DNA of 61,983 bases from Candidatus Sulfotelmatobacter kueseliae. Its GTDB lineage: Bacteria > Acidobacteriota > Terriglobia > Terriglobales > Acidobacteriaceae. The stretch spans positions 48,548 through 110,530 of the forward strand of contig OMOD01000101.1 of the NCBI GenBank assembly GCA_900290255.1, in the 5' to 3' direction. The position numbers and the translations under genes are program-made. Of this stretch, positions 44,576 through 53,072 are shown piece by piece (the first letter of the stretch is position 1; the number at the start of each line of letters is the position of its first letter). The notes beneath the pieces were generated by a model that searched no databases, had not been told where the DNA came from, and saw only the letters and a program-made list of their open reading frames with translations.

Positions 44576-45400
44576 TCAGGGCTTCGCCATCGGACCGGCC
44601 GTTCGCTTATAGCCCGTGAACTTGATGATCTCCCGCAGCTGAACCGTCTCGGCGCGGAAGTGCAGCGTGTCGTCTACGCGTGTGTACGCTGGAAACCAAT
44701 AACCGTCCACCGGCTGGCGGTAGGTCACAAAGGTCGGCCTGATGTCCTGGCGCTCCTTCTTTTTCTTCGGGACCGTTTCCGGCACACTCTTGCCGCACAG
44801 CTTCACGATCACGAAATCCTGATTGTCCACCCAGATCCGGCCCTGAAAATACCGTTTGCCTTTTTCTTCTTTCTTCGGTTCGACGTGAAAGACGTAAGCG
44901 TCGAGGTCGTCCACATGCTGTTGCCCGGAGTAGGTCAGGTTGTATTGCGGCAGATCTTCGGTAGTAAGGATGAGCGGCATGAACACCCGGATGTCATCCA
45001 TGTCCTCGGCGGTCAAGGCCACGCCGCGTAGCGTGGATTGCTCAGCGAAAGTGACGTTCTCGATCCGCTTGCCCTTGTCGTCATAGGAGACCGTCGTGAC
45101 TTCATGCATCTGGCCATCTACCGCAGTGCCGTTCAGGGTTTGTATCAGCACGTCCTGCATATAGGTGTAGTGCGTGCGCGCCTGTTTGACCTTCGCCTCC
45201 TCCACGCCAAATTTGTCGATCAATTGCTGCGGGGACATGTTCTTCGGCGGTGCCGTATCGAGCGGGCTATTGCCCTCGGCGCAGTCGGTCTGCGCGGCGG
45301 CTCCGGCGAGCAACACGCTTATGGCCGCGATGAAGGCTGCGACCGTAAAGAAAACAACCCGGCGGCGGCGCTGCGTAGCCTCTCGATTGCATGCGACCAT
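44576..45400 (-). CDS. LolA-like outer-membrane-lipoprotein-sorting-type protein
   Basis: The 274-residue protein has an N-terminal hydrophobic segment (FFTVAAFIAAISVLLAGAAA) after an Arg-rich start, consistent with a signal peptide or anchor. The mature part is beta-rich, with YDDKGKRIENVTFAEQSTLR, YVFHVEPKKEEKGKRYFQ, RIWVDNQDFVIVKLCGKSVP and TYRQPVDGYWFPAYTRVDD. These strand patterns recall the half-barrel of LolA/LolB-like proteins that carry lipids or lipoproteins. The lipid role is inferred from fold likeness only. Confidence 0.7.
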   Translation of the reverse strand: MVACNREATQRRRRVVFFTVAAFIAAISVLLAGAAAQTDCAEGNSPLDTAPPKNMSPQQLIDKFGVEEAKVKQARTHYTYMQDVLIQTLNGTAVDGQMHEVTTVSYDDKGKRIENVTFAEQSTLRGVALTAEDMDDIRVFMPLILTTEDLPQYNLTYSGQQHVDDLDAYVFHVEPKKEEKGKRYFQGRIWVDNQDFVIVKLCGKSVPETVPKKKKERQDIRPTFVTYRQPVDGYWFPAYTRVDDTLHFRAETVQLREIIKFTGYKRTAGPMAKP

Positions 45401-45733
45401 ACGCCTCCCTCACCTCCACGAATCAGCCGAAACATACACTGCCGTCATATGCCGCGCAACCTCGTTCGATCAAGGCCCCAGGCAAGGTTCGCCGCTCGCC
45501 CAGGAGCGAGACTAGGCGCCTTCAACACTTGCGACAAGGAGAAGCAAAGCCGAAACCCAGCGGCGGTCCAATACCGTTGCTGGGCGCTGGTTTCCGTGGA
45601 TCGCCGGGGATTCTCTAAAATGTGCAAAGTCTTGCGTCCTGCTTGATGAAATCGGTGTAAGTAGATGAAAACAATGACGCTTCATCTGGTATTGCGGATG
45701 CATTTATAGCCGGTGAGCCTGAGAACGAATACT
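45401..45733. other. Intergenic stretch, no gene seen
   Basis: This 333-bp divergent region holds only short frames without protein-like composition. It should contain promoters for the LolA-like and the 45734 gene, but no clear hexamer pair was found. Confidence 0.45.
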
Positions 45734-46048
45734 ATGAAAACCACACTTGTCGTTTTGTTCATCACCTGCTCGGCGCTGGCTTGGGGACAGAACCCTGGAA
45801 CGTTGTCGAGCCAGCCGGTGGTTGGTCAGATTCCGGACCATCCGCAGCACGCTAGTTTGCATGACATGGCGCCCGAACAATCTCTGGTCGGCGGTTCGAG
45901 TTACACCTATGCCCAGGGCGAGCGTCCGCTGTGGGAGTTCGGTCCTGTCTCCGAGCCTGTGCCTTTGGGTGACGTGGCCCGCGCCTACCGCAAACAGAAG
46001 CTGACCGCCAAAAAGGCTGAGATAGTCTTCGAGAAGCAAGGATCATAA
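45734..46048 (+). CDS. Small secreted hypothetical protein
   Basis: From the ATG at 45734 the product has 104 residues and a signal peptide (MKTTLVVLFITCSALAWGQ). The mature part contains PVPLGDVARAYRKQKLTAKK and ends in EKQGS; it has no cysteine. It is likely a periplasmic protein. The family is not recognised. A rho-independent terminator follows 44 bp later. Confidence 0.7.
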   Translation: MKTTLVVLFITCSALAWGQNPGTLSSQPVVGQIPDHPQHASLHDMAPEQSLVGGSSYTYAQGERPLWEFGPVSEPVPLGDVARAYRKQKLTAKKAEIVFEKQGS

Positions 46049-46091
46049 GTTCCGCAGCGCGGACACCCCGGGTCCGCGTTTGCCACCCTAT

Positions 46092-46120
46092 GGCGCGGAG
46101 GGATGCTCTCCGCGCCTTTT
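46092..46120 (+). terminator. Rho-independent terminator
   Basis: A 9-bp stem GGCGCGGAG/CTCCGCGCC with a 7-nt loop is followed by TTTT, 44 bp after the small secreted protein gene. Confidence 0.8.
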
Positions 46121-46161
46121 GCATTTTCTGGCCGCCCGTAAGAGTCCTCTTCCTGTTCTAA

Positions 46162-46902
46162 CTATCCGCCGAACACCGAGTATTGATCTGTGCCCGCGAG
46201 CTTGCGCAGGAAACCGCTCTCACCGAGAACGTGTTCGAGCAGCGGATTGTAATAAAGCACGTACAACGGCCTGGGGTTCGTGCGGAGAGATTGCTCCAGG
46301 TTCGAGACGACGCGGCGGAGGGCAGGTTCGCCCAAGGGATTGAACAGATAGACGACCAACGGTTCGTCGGGAAACGGAAAGGTGGTAGCGTCGGCGCAGA
46401 GGGATTCGATAGAGAAGCACTGCTGCGAGTCGTTCCTGTAATGGCGCAGATTTTGTCGAGCGAACTGATGGAGCGTGGGCAGAAGTTCCACACCGAGAAT
46501 GCGCCGAAAGGGATAGTCGGAGGCCATCAGCAACGTACGTCCCTTACCCGAGCCGAGATCAAGGAAAGTGAACTCGCGGAAATTGAGCTTGGTGTGCGCG
46601 GCGAGCGCGGTGAGCATCTCGCGGAAGCCGGCGGGATCGGTGGGCTGATAGGTGGAATGAAAAACGCCGAGCAGGCGGTCACGCCAGCCGACAGCGGCGC
46701 TGGTGGTATTGACACGATGGTCCCAGTCGTAGTCAGCGTCCCCGTAGCGCTGGCGTAGGCGGGACGGCGTGGACTCGCGAAGGAACTCCCAGAGCGCCGC
46801 GAAGAGGGCGCGAGTGGCTGCGAAGCGGCCGACGCGGGAAGCGGCGTCAGTCCAAAAATGAATTGCCGTCCGCGCCACGCTAATCTGAGCCGGTGACTCC
46901 AT
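46162..46902 (-). CDS. Class-I SAM-dependent methyltransferase
   Basis: From the ATG at 46902 the product has 246 residues; an upstream TTG at 46953 is less likely. The SAM site is FLDLGSGKGRTLLMAS (motif I, residues 113-128), with the acidic post-I residue in ILGVELLPTLH. PLVVYLFNPLGEP corresponds to motif IV. A charged N-terminal region of about 90 residues precedes the fold. The substrate is not predictable; the layout resembles small-molecule or histone-DOT1-like bacterial methyltransferases. Confidence 0.88.
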   Translation of the reverse strand: MESPAQISVARTAIHFWTDAASRVGRFAATRALFAALWEFLRESTPSRLRQRYGDADYDWDHRVNTTSAAVGWRDRLLGVFHSTYQPTDPAGFREMLTALAAHTKLNFREFTFLDLGSGKGRTLLMASDYPFRRILGVELLPTLHQFARQNLRHYRNDSQQCFSIESLCADATTFPFPDEPLVVYLFNPLGEPALRRVVSNLEQSLRTNPRPLYVLYYNPLLEHVLGESGFLRKLAGTDQYSVFGG

Positions 46903-46967
46903 AAGGGAGCGAGCCAGACGCGCGATTATTGCGCCGCAAAGAACGCGACGCAACCCGCGGCTCGCCC

Positions 46968-47010
46968 AGGTCCTTCGCTCGGCAAAGTGCGCCTCGCTCA
47001 GAATGACAAC
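46968..47010. repeat. Dispersed element, copy 4 (reverse orientation)
   Basis: Read on the minus strand, GTTGTCATTCTGAGCGAGGC and CCGAGCGAAGGACCTGGG match the other copies in their outer parts. It lies between two minus-strand genes. Confidence 0.65.
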
Positions 47011-47036
47011 CAGTTTTGATGATACTGGAGGACCCT

Positions 47037-47966
47037 CTAGCCCTTGGTGTGGAATTTCGGCCGGCCGGAAGGTTTGTATCCCGGAGGCAGGCCTTTCGTG
47101 ATGAAGGGAAAGTCGTCAGGATTCTTCACAAGGATGCGGCCTTGCGGCGTCATCGTGTAGGGGTTGCCGTCGGGATCGACGGGAATGCTGGGCAAATGTT
47201 CGGCAGCGCTGAGTTCGGAAATGCTGGAAGGGAGGCGTCCCGTGCGCTCGCCGAAACGGGTGACGGCGCCCTGCAGGTGGGTAACATCTTCATCCACCTG
47301 GATGGCGCGCAGGTGTTCGAGTGCGTTTTGGCGGATCTCGGTTTGGCGGCTGCTTTCAAACGTGGCGCTCCACAACAGGCGGGCAGTCATGTAGTCGCCG
47401 GCGTGCTCGGCTGTCTTGGCGGCCATGATCTTCATGAAGGGATGCGCGTTGGGAACTCGCGAGCCGCGATCGAAGGCCTCAGAAGCTTTCTTGTAGTCCT
47501 TGAGTTCGGTGTAGTAGACAAAGCCGAGATCGTAGTAGAGATGCCAGTTGTCGGGGTTGTGGGCGATACCGTACTCCATGAGCTGAATGGCTCGGTCAGG
47601 CTGGCCGGCGCCGTTGGGTGGCGCAGGTGCGAGAAAAGTGGCCCCGAACTCGTAGGCCGGGAGCAGGTGCGGATCAAGCGCGGTGGTGATCTCAAGCAGC
47701 GGGGCGAGTTCGTTGTAAGTGCCCTCGCGCTTGTAATGGCGATGGCCGAAGTACTGCACGGTGCGGGTCCAGTAGAGGCAGGCCATCAGGCCGTCGAAAC
47801 CCAGGCTGGCACGCTTCACCATCTTGGGCGACTCGATGTAGAGGGCGTCTTCGATGGCGGCCTTGGGACGGATCTGGTCCAGATCGCGCAGCAGCAAGAC
47901 GCAGGCGGTCATGGAGACGGCCAGGCAGGCGCCGGCGATGGCGGTGGTGCGGCGCCGCGCGGTCAT
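47037..47966 (-). CDS. TPR protein of the ABC exporter operon
   Basis: The 309-residue protein has an N-terminal hydrophobic anchor or signal (residues about 8-27). TPR-like helical repeats follow (LLEITTALDPHLLPAYEFGA, DNWHLYYDLGFVYYTELKDY and KKASEAFDRGSRVPN). The C-terminal 70 residues form a distinct segment (LPSSISELSAAEHLP, PVDPDGNPYTM). Its ATG overlaps the stop of the permease gene by four bases, so it is probably made with the exporter. A role as periplasmic partner is inferred. Confidence 0.85.
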   Translation of the reverse strand: MTARRRTTAIAGACLAVSMTACVLLLRDLDQIRPKAAIEDALYIESPKMVKRASLGFDGLMACLYWTRTVQYFGHRHYKREGTYNELAPLLEITTALDPHLLPAYEFGATFLAPAPPNGAGQPDRAIQLMEYGIAHNPDNWHLYYDLGFVYYTELKDYKKASEAFDRGSRVPNAHPFMKIMAAKTAEHAGDYMTARLLWSATFESSRQTEIRQNALEHLRAIQVDEDVTHLQGAVTRFGERTGRLPSSISELSAAEHLPSIPVDPDGNPYTMTPQGRILVKNPDDFPFITKGLPPGYKPSGRPKFHTKG

Positions 47967-48739
47967 TTCAGGTTCCTGCGCTCGAAGATGAGAACAGCGC
48001 CGCTGAGCGCCATGGCGGTATAAAACAAGGCGTAAAGCGAATTTTGCAGGATGAGTTGCGCCCTCAGCGGCTGCTGATGTGCAACCTGGCTGATGACATT
48101 CAGCGTGGAAAAATTGGGCACGAGATACGCCGCGCCGGTGGCGAACCAGCGGGTGAAGCCATGCGTCAGGCGAGCGAATCCCCGGAGGTCGTCGGCGAAA
48201 CTCCCGATCACGAACAGCGAGAAGGCGAAGACAGCTGACAGCAGTGGCGAAGAAAACGACGAGAACAGCAGAGCCAGCGAGCAGATGATGAGGAATTCGA
48301 GAATGATGAAGTAGAGTGCCACCAGAATCAGTGCATCCGGCTTCGAGAACTTGTGCGCGACGTAGAGCAGAGCGCCGAAAACTCCGATGGCCATGAAGAA
48401 AGTATTGACCACGAGCGTGCCGGCGAGGCCGAAGAACTTGCCGATGATAAATTCCCAGCGGCGGACCGGACGCGAAAGCACGGTGTAGAGCGTGCGCTTG
48501 TCGATTTCTTTGGAGACCAGACCGATGCCGATGAAGATGGCGATCACCACGCCGAAAAGCGACACGGCGGTGAGCCCGAGATTGACCACGACAAGGCGCT
48601 CGATCTCAATGGAAATCTGGCCGACGAAAATGGCTGCGCCGGAGAGCAGAAGGGCGAAGGCGATCAGGTTGTAGAGGGCACGGTCCCGAACGGCTTCACG
48701 GAAAGTGTTTCGGGCGATATGGACGATGCGCGCGGTCAT
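47963..48739 (-). CDS. ABC-2-type exporter permease
   Basis: The 258-residue protein has about six membrane helices. It opens with an amphipathic segment (RIVHIARNTFREAVRDRALYN) typical of the NosY/ABC-2 family and includes LVSKEIDKRTLYTVLSRPVRR, the coupling helix region. It pairs with the ATPase encoded immediately upstream, and both overlaps in this operon are four bases (ATGA). The exported substrate is unknown. Confidence 0.92.
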   Translation of the reverse strand: MTARIVHIARNTFREAVRDRALYNLIAFALLLSGAAIFVGQISIEIERLVVVNLGLTAVSLFGVVIAIFIGIGLVSKEIDKRTLYTVLSRPVRRWEFIIGKFFGLAGTLVVNTFFMAIGVFGALLYVAHKFSKPDALILVALYFIILEFLIICSLALLFSSFSSPLLSAVFAFSLFVIGSFADDLRGFARLTHGFTRWFATGAAYLVPNFSTLNVISQVAHQQPLRAQLILQNSLYALFYTAMALSGAVLIFERRNLK

Positions 48740-49701
48740 ACGTTGCTCCCCGCGGCCGTACCCGCGGTGGTTCCCGCCGCGGTTTGAGAGTGCTGAAGTT
48801 TTTCGACGAAGTAAGCCTCGAGCGACGTGCGCAGCGGGGTGATGGCGATCAGGCGGATGTGTTCGCGGCGGAGCGCATCAATAGCGGCGTCCTGCTGGTT
48901 CGCGGCGAGGACGGCGCGAACCGTGTCTCCGGTAACGTGGCATTCGGCCCCGAGAGCCTTCATCGAGGCAGGGACCTGCGTCCCCTGCCAGACGACTTCG
49001 ACCTTACCTTGAACGCTGGAAGTCAACTGTTCGATCTCGCCCACGCCGCGCAGTTGGCCCTTATGGATGATCGCGACGCGGTCGCAGAGCGCTTCGGCAT
49101 CCGAGAGAATGTGGGTCGAGAAGAACACGGTCTTGCCTTCCTGCTTGAGTTGCTCGATCAAGTCACGGACTTCACGGCGGCCGAGGGGATCAAGTCCCGA
49201 CATCGGTTCGTCGAGGAATACGAGCCTCGGATTGTGCAGGATCGCTTGTGCAATTCCGACGCGCTGCAGCATGCCTTTGGAGAACTTGCGCAGTTGCAGG
49301 CCCTTGATGTCGGTGAGGCCGACGCGGCTAAGAACTTCTTCGATTCGGCGCTTGCGGTCCGGGGCAGGGACCCCAGAGAGCTGTCCGTAGTAGTCGAGCA
49401 ACTCGTGCGCAGTGAGGTAGTCGTAGAAGTAGGGCTGCTCAGGAAGGAACCCGATTTGGGCTTTCACTTCGGGATCGGTCCATGCCCGGCCCAGGAGGCG
49501 TGCCGTGCCGGCGGTAGGGAAGACAAGCCCCATGAGCATCTTCAAGGTCGTGGTCTTGCCCGCGCCGTTAGGACCGAGAAAGCCGAAGATTTCGCCTTCT
49601 TCGACAGTGAGGTGAAGCGGCTCGAGCGCGCGCTTGGGGCGCTTGCGCCAGAACCCTACCATGTACGTCTTTTCCAGACCGAGGATTTCAATTGCGGCCA
49701 T
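48736..49701 (-). CDS. ABC exporter ATP-binding protein
   Basis: The 321-residue ATPase has Walker A GPNGAGKT (residues 43-50), Q-loop region IGFLPEQPYF, signature FSKGMLQRVG (140-149), Walker B LVFLDEP and H-loop STHILSDAEALC. The C-terminal 90 residues form the extension common to CcmA/NatA-like exporters and end in an Ala/Thr/Gly-rich tail. It heads a three-gene operon with the ABC-2 permease and TPR protein. Confidence 0.96.
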   Translation of the reverse strand: MAAIEILGLEKTYMVGFWRKRPKRALEPLHLTVEEGEIFGFLGPNGAGKTTTLKMLMGLVFPTAGTARLLGRAWTDPEVKAQIGFLPEQPYFYDYLTAHELLDYYGQLSGVPAPDRKRRIEEVLSRVGLTDIKGLQLRKFSKGMLQRVGIAQAILHNPRLVFLDEPMSGLDPLGRREVRDLIEQLKQEGKTVFFSTHILSDAEALCDRVAIIHKGQLRGVGEIEQLTSSVQGKVEVVWQGTQVPASMKALGAECHVTGDTVRAVLAANQQDAAIDALRREHIRLIAITPLRTSLEAYFVEKLQHSQTAAGTTAGTAAGSNV

Positions 49702-49884
49702 CGCGCGAAAAGGAACTCCCGGAAGAGGTTTCCGAAAGAACGATTATAAGCAAGAAGAGCGGGGGAGCGGCCCTCAGCCAGATTACGATGGTTACTGTGG
49801 TGTGCCAGAGAACAGAGGAATGGAGGGGAGGCGAAGGGGCGATGGTCGCACCATTCTCAAACTGAAATGAGACGTGAGACGAGT

Positions 49885-50406
49885 TTACTGAGCGACCGGG
49901 AAGGACAGACAAGGGGAGACGACGCTGGCGGGGAGGTCTCCGATGGTGGCCATTTGCGACCGCAGAACACCATCGTTGACCGAGCAAAAATCGCGGTTTC
50001 CCGAATACTTGACGGAAATCGGAGCGGCGCCGAGGACATAGGCGTCGTTGAAAGTCGCACCTCCGTTGACCACTCCGGTGGCCAGAAAGTAGTAGCCGCT
50101 CTTGCCGGTTCCACCGGGGGTGGCTGTGGCCAGAAAATTATCGATGATGCAAGCAGTGGTGGACGAAGGAGTGCACGGGGTTGCTCCGCCCAACGGTCCG
50201 ATGGTACTGGCATAGCCAATGGTGGGATAAGCGGTGAAGTAAGTGGTTTCAGCGCTGGTGAGGGTGCGTAGCGCTTCTGCTGCCGATGACTCATTGGCCG
50301 ATATTCTGGCCTGTAACAGATTGGGGATGGCGATTGCGGCAATAATGAGGATTATCGCTACCACGATCAGTAACTCGATCAACGAAAATCCTTTTGCAGA
50401 GCGCAT
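49885..50406 (-). CDS. Type IV pilin-like protein 1
   Basis: The 173-residue prepilin has a six-residue leader MRSAKG, a prepilin-peptidase site G6/F7 and the conserved Glu at mature position 5 (FSLIELLIVVAIILIIAAIA). The head has four Cys in two pairs (PCTPSSTTAC and FCSVN...SPC), positioned like those of the second pilin at 53069-53560. The two are paralogues. No pilus assembly genes (pilBCDTMNOPQ) adjoin. It could be a major or minor pilin or a pseudopilin. Confidence 0.93.
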   Translation of the reverse strand: MRSAKGFSLIELLIVVAIILIIAAIAIPNLLQARISANESSAAEALRTLTSAETTYFTAYPTIGYASTIGPLGGATPCTPSSTTACIIDNFLATATPGGTGKSGYYFLATGVVNGGATFNDAYVLGAAPISVKYSGNRDFCSVNDGVLRSQMATIGDLPASVVSPCLSFPVAQ

Positions 50407-50465
50407 AAGCTTCCCTCAAAATTGGTTACCAAAGGTCGGGCGGGGAGCGCTAACAGCAATTCAGT

Positions 50466-50481
50466 TGCAGTTTCACCGCCA
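50466..50481 (-). promoter_or_regulatory. Sigma-54-like -24/-12 element upstream of pilin 1
   Basis: On the minus strand TGGCGGTGAAACTGCA has GG and GC exactly 10 bp apart and the TGCA ending of the sigma-54 consensus. The GC lies 61 bp before the ATG. pilA genes of many bacteria use sigma-54. Confidence 0.5.
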
Positions 50482-50674
50482 TTCCCGCGAAGGCGTAGCG
50501 CTATCGTGCAATTCTCTGATCGTTTCGTGGATCAATAAGTTAGCGGCGCAGCGCAGAGCTAGAAAGTCGAAGCGGCGGGTGGCGGGCGAGCGCGTATGGT
50601 CAATTTTTGTCAAGATGGTAAGCGCGATTGTGACATAGGCATGGGTGGGGACGAACAGGACCAAAAGGACAAAA

Positions 50675-50746
50675 GAGCAGCGAACTTGCGTTCGCTGCTC
50701 CCTGGCTTGTACCCTCCCCCAGGTACTTCGCCAAATCGAACTTACT
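50675..50746 (-). repeat. Double-hairpin terminator-like element, copy 1
   Basis: On the minus strand, after a TAA, the sequence forms a 5-bp GTACC stem and then an 11-bp stem GAGCAGCGAAC/GTTCGCTGCTC with a 4-nt loop, followed by TTTTGTCCTTTT. It nearly repeats 53007-53072. It lies between the TMTC-like gene and pilin 1. The rest of 50407-51002 holds no credible gene. Confidence 0.85.
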
Positions 50747-51002
50747 TGCGGCCTGAGCGCTTGCCCAGCCGCTTGCGCAAAACCCTCTTTTGTCCAGGGC
50801 GGCGAAATGTCCGGCCAACGCACCCGTTACGTAGCACGCTGCTCGCCAAGGATCTGCGATCCAGTTTTATGGTGTGCGCTGAGTAACTTGTTTGTTTTCA
50901 ATAGCAATGAAGGTTGTGGAAGATAAGGAGGCCCGCCAGTCGAGCGCTCGGGAATAAGGTTGACATCGTATGTCACAGTCTGCCGCGAATTGGCATCGGA
51001 AG

Positions 51003-52853
51003 CTACTGCATTCCGAGTTCTGGCGCTATCCTAATCGCCTGCTCGTACGCTGCTTGGGCTTCGGCAGGATGGTTTGCCTTCGCCAGGACTTGCGCCAGCT
51101 GCAGGTATCCCTCACCGCTAGGCTGTAGTTGAACGGAGCGCACAAAGCAACGGATCGCTTCTTCCAATTTCCCCTGCTTTTCCAACAGCAGGCCCAAGCC
51201 TTGCCAGGACCCCGCTAGATACGGATTGAGCCGCACGGCCTGCTCGAAGTCGGCTTGTGCCTTGGCATCGTCCCCCAGTTCTGTGTACGCGGATCCGAGA
51301 TTGGCGTAGGTGACCGCGAGCAGCTTGGGTTCTGCACCCAGCCGTAGCGTCAGCTCATATTGCGAGATAGCTTCCGCAGTGTGCCCATGGTGGTCCAGAT
51401 ACGTGCCAATGTTCAATCGGGCAACGGGATCGTTGGGCTCATCCTGAGCCGCCCGCACGAAGAATGGATAAGCTTCGTCTGCGCGGTTGAGTTGCGCTAG
51501 CGTCACACCCATGTTGTCCTCTGCGACGAAATTGTGCTGTGTGACGTCTGAGGCATGGGTCCAGACACTGAAGTTGTCCCGCCAGTACCCGATCTGCCGG
51601 TAGGTGACAAGCGAAAGCGCGACGAGCACGCAAATCGCTGAAACCAAACGCAGGGCAACCCCAAACTTTCTCTCCTCAGCCCAATCGGCGGCAGCCCAGG
51701 CGATCATTACAAAGATCCCAATCGTGGGAATGTAGGCATAGCGGTCAGCCATCGCTTGACCGCCAACCTGGATCACTCCTATGACGGGAACAAGAGTGCC
51801 GAGAAACCACAGCCAGCCTGTTAACAAATAACGACGGGAACTCAGTCGCAGTACCACGCAGGTGATGAGTATCAGGAGCAGCGCCGCCGCACCGACCTTC
51901 CAAAGCGACAGTGAATGGCCGGGGTAGGGATAGAACAGGGTCAGCTTGGTTGGCCAGATGGTCTTCCACAGGTACCTCGCGTAAGAATAGATCCCATTTT
52001 CCAAACGCGCGCCCGGGGAGAACGGCTTCGTGCCAATTGCTCCTGAGGCTTGCTGAGCCAGCACGGTGATCACGGAACTGGCTGCGGCTAACAACAGCAG
52101 GGGCAGCTTTTCGAGGAAGAGCTGGCCAAACGGCAATCGCTTGATGGCCAGGATGTCGGACGGAGTGCTCCAGCCTGCTATTCTCCCAAGCGGCCAGTAG
52201 TCGAGCAGCAGGAGCACGAACGGTACCGTGACCAGCATTGGCTTGGATGCCAAGCCGCAAACCAGAAGGCAGGCGACGGCGCTGTACCGCTTCCACCCTG
52301 GCTGGAGGGCGTGCCAGCCGTAGGCTCCCAGAGTCAGAAGAAAAAACATGGTGCTGAGCACGTTCTTGCGCTCCGCGATCCAGACTACGGATTCGACGTT
52401 CAGGGGATGCACTGCAAACAGCGCTGCGACCAGAAGGCTTGGACCTGTTCTGCCTGTGCTGTACGCCAGGAGCAGAAACAACAGCACTACGTTCACCGCA
52501 TGCAGCAGAATGCTGGTGAAATGGTGTCCAGCAGGATTCAAGCGGTAGAGTTGGCAATCCACCGCATGCGAAATCCAGGTCAGTGGATGCCAGTTGGCAT
52601 AGTAGAAGGTGGTGAAAGCCCAGCGGAGTGTGGACCAGGAGATGCCCGCCCTAACGGGGGGATTATCGGAAATGTAGTGATTGTCGTCGTAGTTGATAAA
52701 CGAGAAATGATTGGCCTGGTTGTACAGCACCAGGGTGAACACCACCAGCAGAAGCGAGAGCACAAGAGTTCGCTTCCCGGGCGACACAAAAGGACTGCTC
52801 GATTGAGTTATCAACTCGTTAGATCGCCTGGTTGCGGCGGCAGCACTCGACAC
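51003..52853 (-). CDS. TMTC-like GT-C membrane glycosyltransferase with TPRs, copy 1
   Basis: The protein has 616 residues from a GTG at 52853. This start has GGAGAA upstream and gives MSSAAAATRR, parallel to the MSSSGKLRRQ start of the paralogue at 58372. About ten membrane helices precede three or four TPR repeats (about residues 465-610). The acidic pair Asp56-Asp57 in NYDDNHYISDNPPV, then WHPLTWISHAVDCQL and LNPAGHHFTSILLHA, and FAVHPLNVESVVWIAERKNV, are the landmarks of eukaryotic TMTC and bacterial relatives, which transfer mannose from a lipid carrier. It lies between the two pilin genes. Confidence 0.88.
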   Translation of the reverse strand: MSSAAAATRRSNELITQSSSPFVSPGKRTLVLSLLLVVFTLVLYNQANHFSFINYDDNHYISDNPPVRAGISWSTLRWAFTTFYYANWHPLTWISHAVDCQLYRLNPAGHHFTSILLHAVNVVLLFLLLAYSTGRTGPSLLVAALFAVHPLNVESVVWIAERKNVLSTMFFLLTLGAYGWHALQPGWKRYSAVACLLVCGLASKPMLVTVPFVLLLLDYWPLGRIAGWSTPSDILAIKRLPFGQLFLEKLPLLLLAAASSVITVLAQQASGAIGTKPFSPGARLENGIYSYARYLWKTIWPTKLTLFYPYPGHSLSLWKVGAAALLLILITCVVLRLSSRRYLLTGWLWFLGTLVPVIGVIQVGGQAMADRYAYIPTIGIFVMIAWAAADWAEERKFGVALRLVSAICVLVALSLVTYRQIGYWRDNFSVWTHASDVTQHNFVAEDNMGVTLAQLNRADEAYPFFVRAAQDEPNDPVARLNIGTYLDHHGHTAEAISQYELTLRLGAEPKLLAVTYANLGSAYTELGDDAKAQADFEQAVRLNPYLAGSWQGLGLLLEKQGKLEEAIRCFVRSVQLQPSGEGYLQLAQVLAKANHPAEAQAAYEQAIRIAPELGMQ

Positions 52854-53006
52854 AAGTGTTCTCCACGGATATTGATTATAGGGTTGTGACGGGCAAGGGA
52901 ACTGATAAGGTTTCAGCTGGTCTGTAACGCAGGTAACGTCTCCAGCCGGTGCTGAGGTCGCGGTCCCGCAGAACGGCAACTAAGGAGAACCTATAAAAGA
53001 GCGAAG

Positions 53007-53072
53007 GAGCAGCGAACTTGCGTTCGCTGCTCCTCTTGTACCCTCCCCGGGTACTTCGCCAAATCGACTTAC
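53007..53072 (-). repeat. Double-hairpin terminator-like element, copy 2
   Basis: It begins at the stop codon of pilin 2 and contains a 6-bp GTACCC stem and a 12-bp stem GGAGCAGCGAAC/GTTCGCTGCTCC. The copy at 50675-50746 shares most of its sequence, including the bases around the stop. Confidence 0.88.

Noticed and set aside
44295-44612. Plus-strand 105-codon frame
   Set aside because: Antisense to the more convincing 32-residue peptide and the LolA-like gene end; the hydrophobic stretch is the mirror of that peptide's helix.
50756-51002. Basic open frame ending KRVLRKRLGKRSGRK before the double-hairpin element
   Set aside because: No start codon of the usual kind in a good context and no family match; kept only as a hint of a decayed gene.
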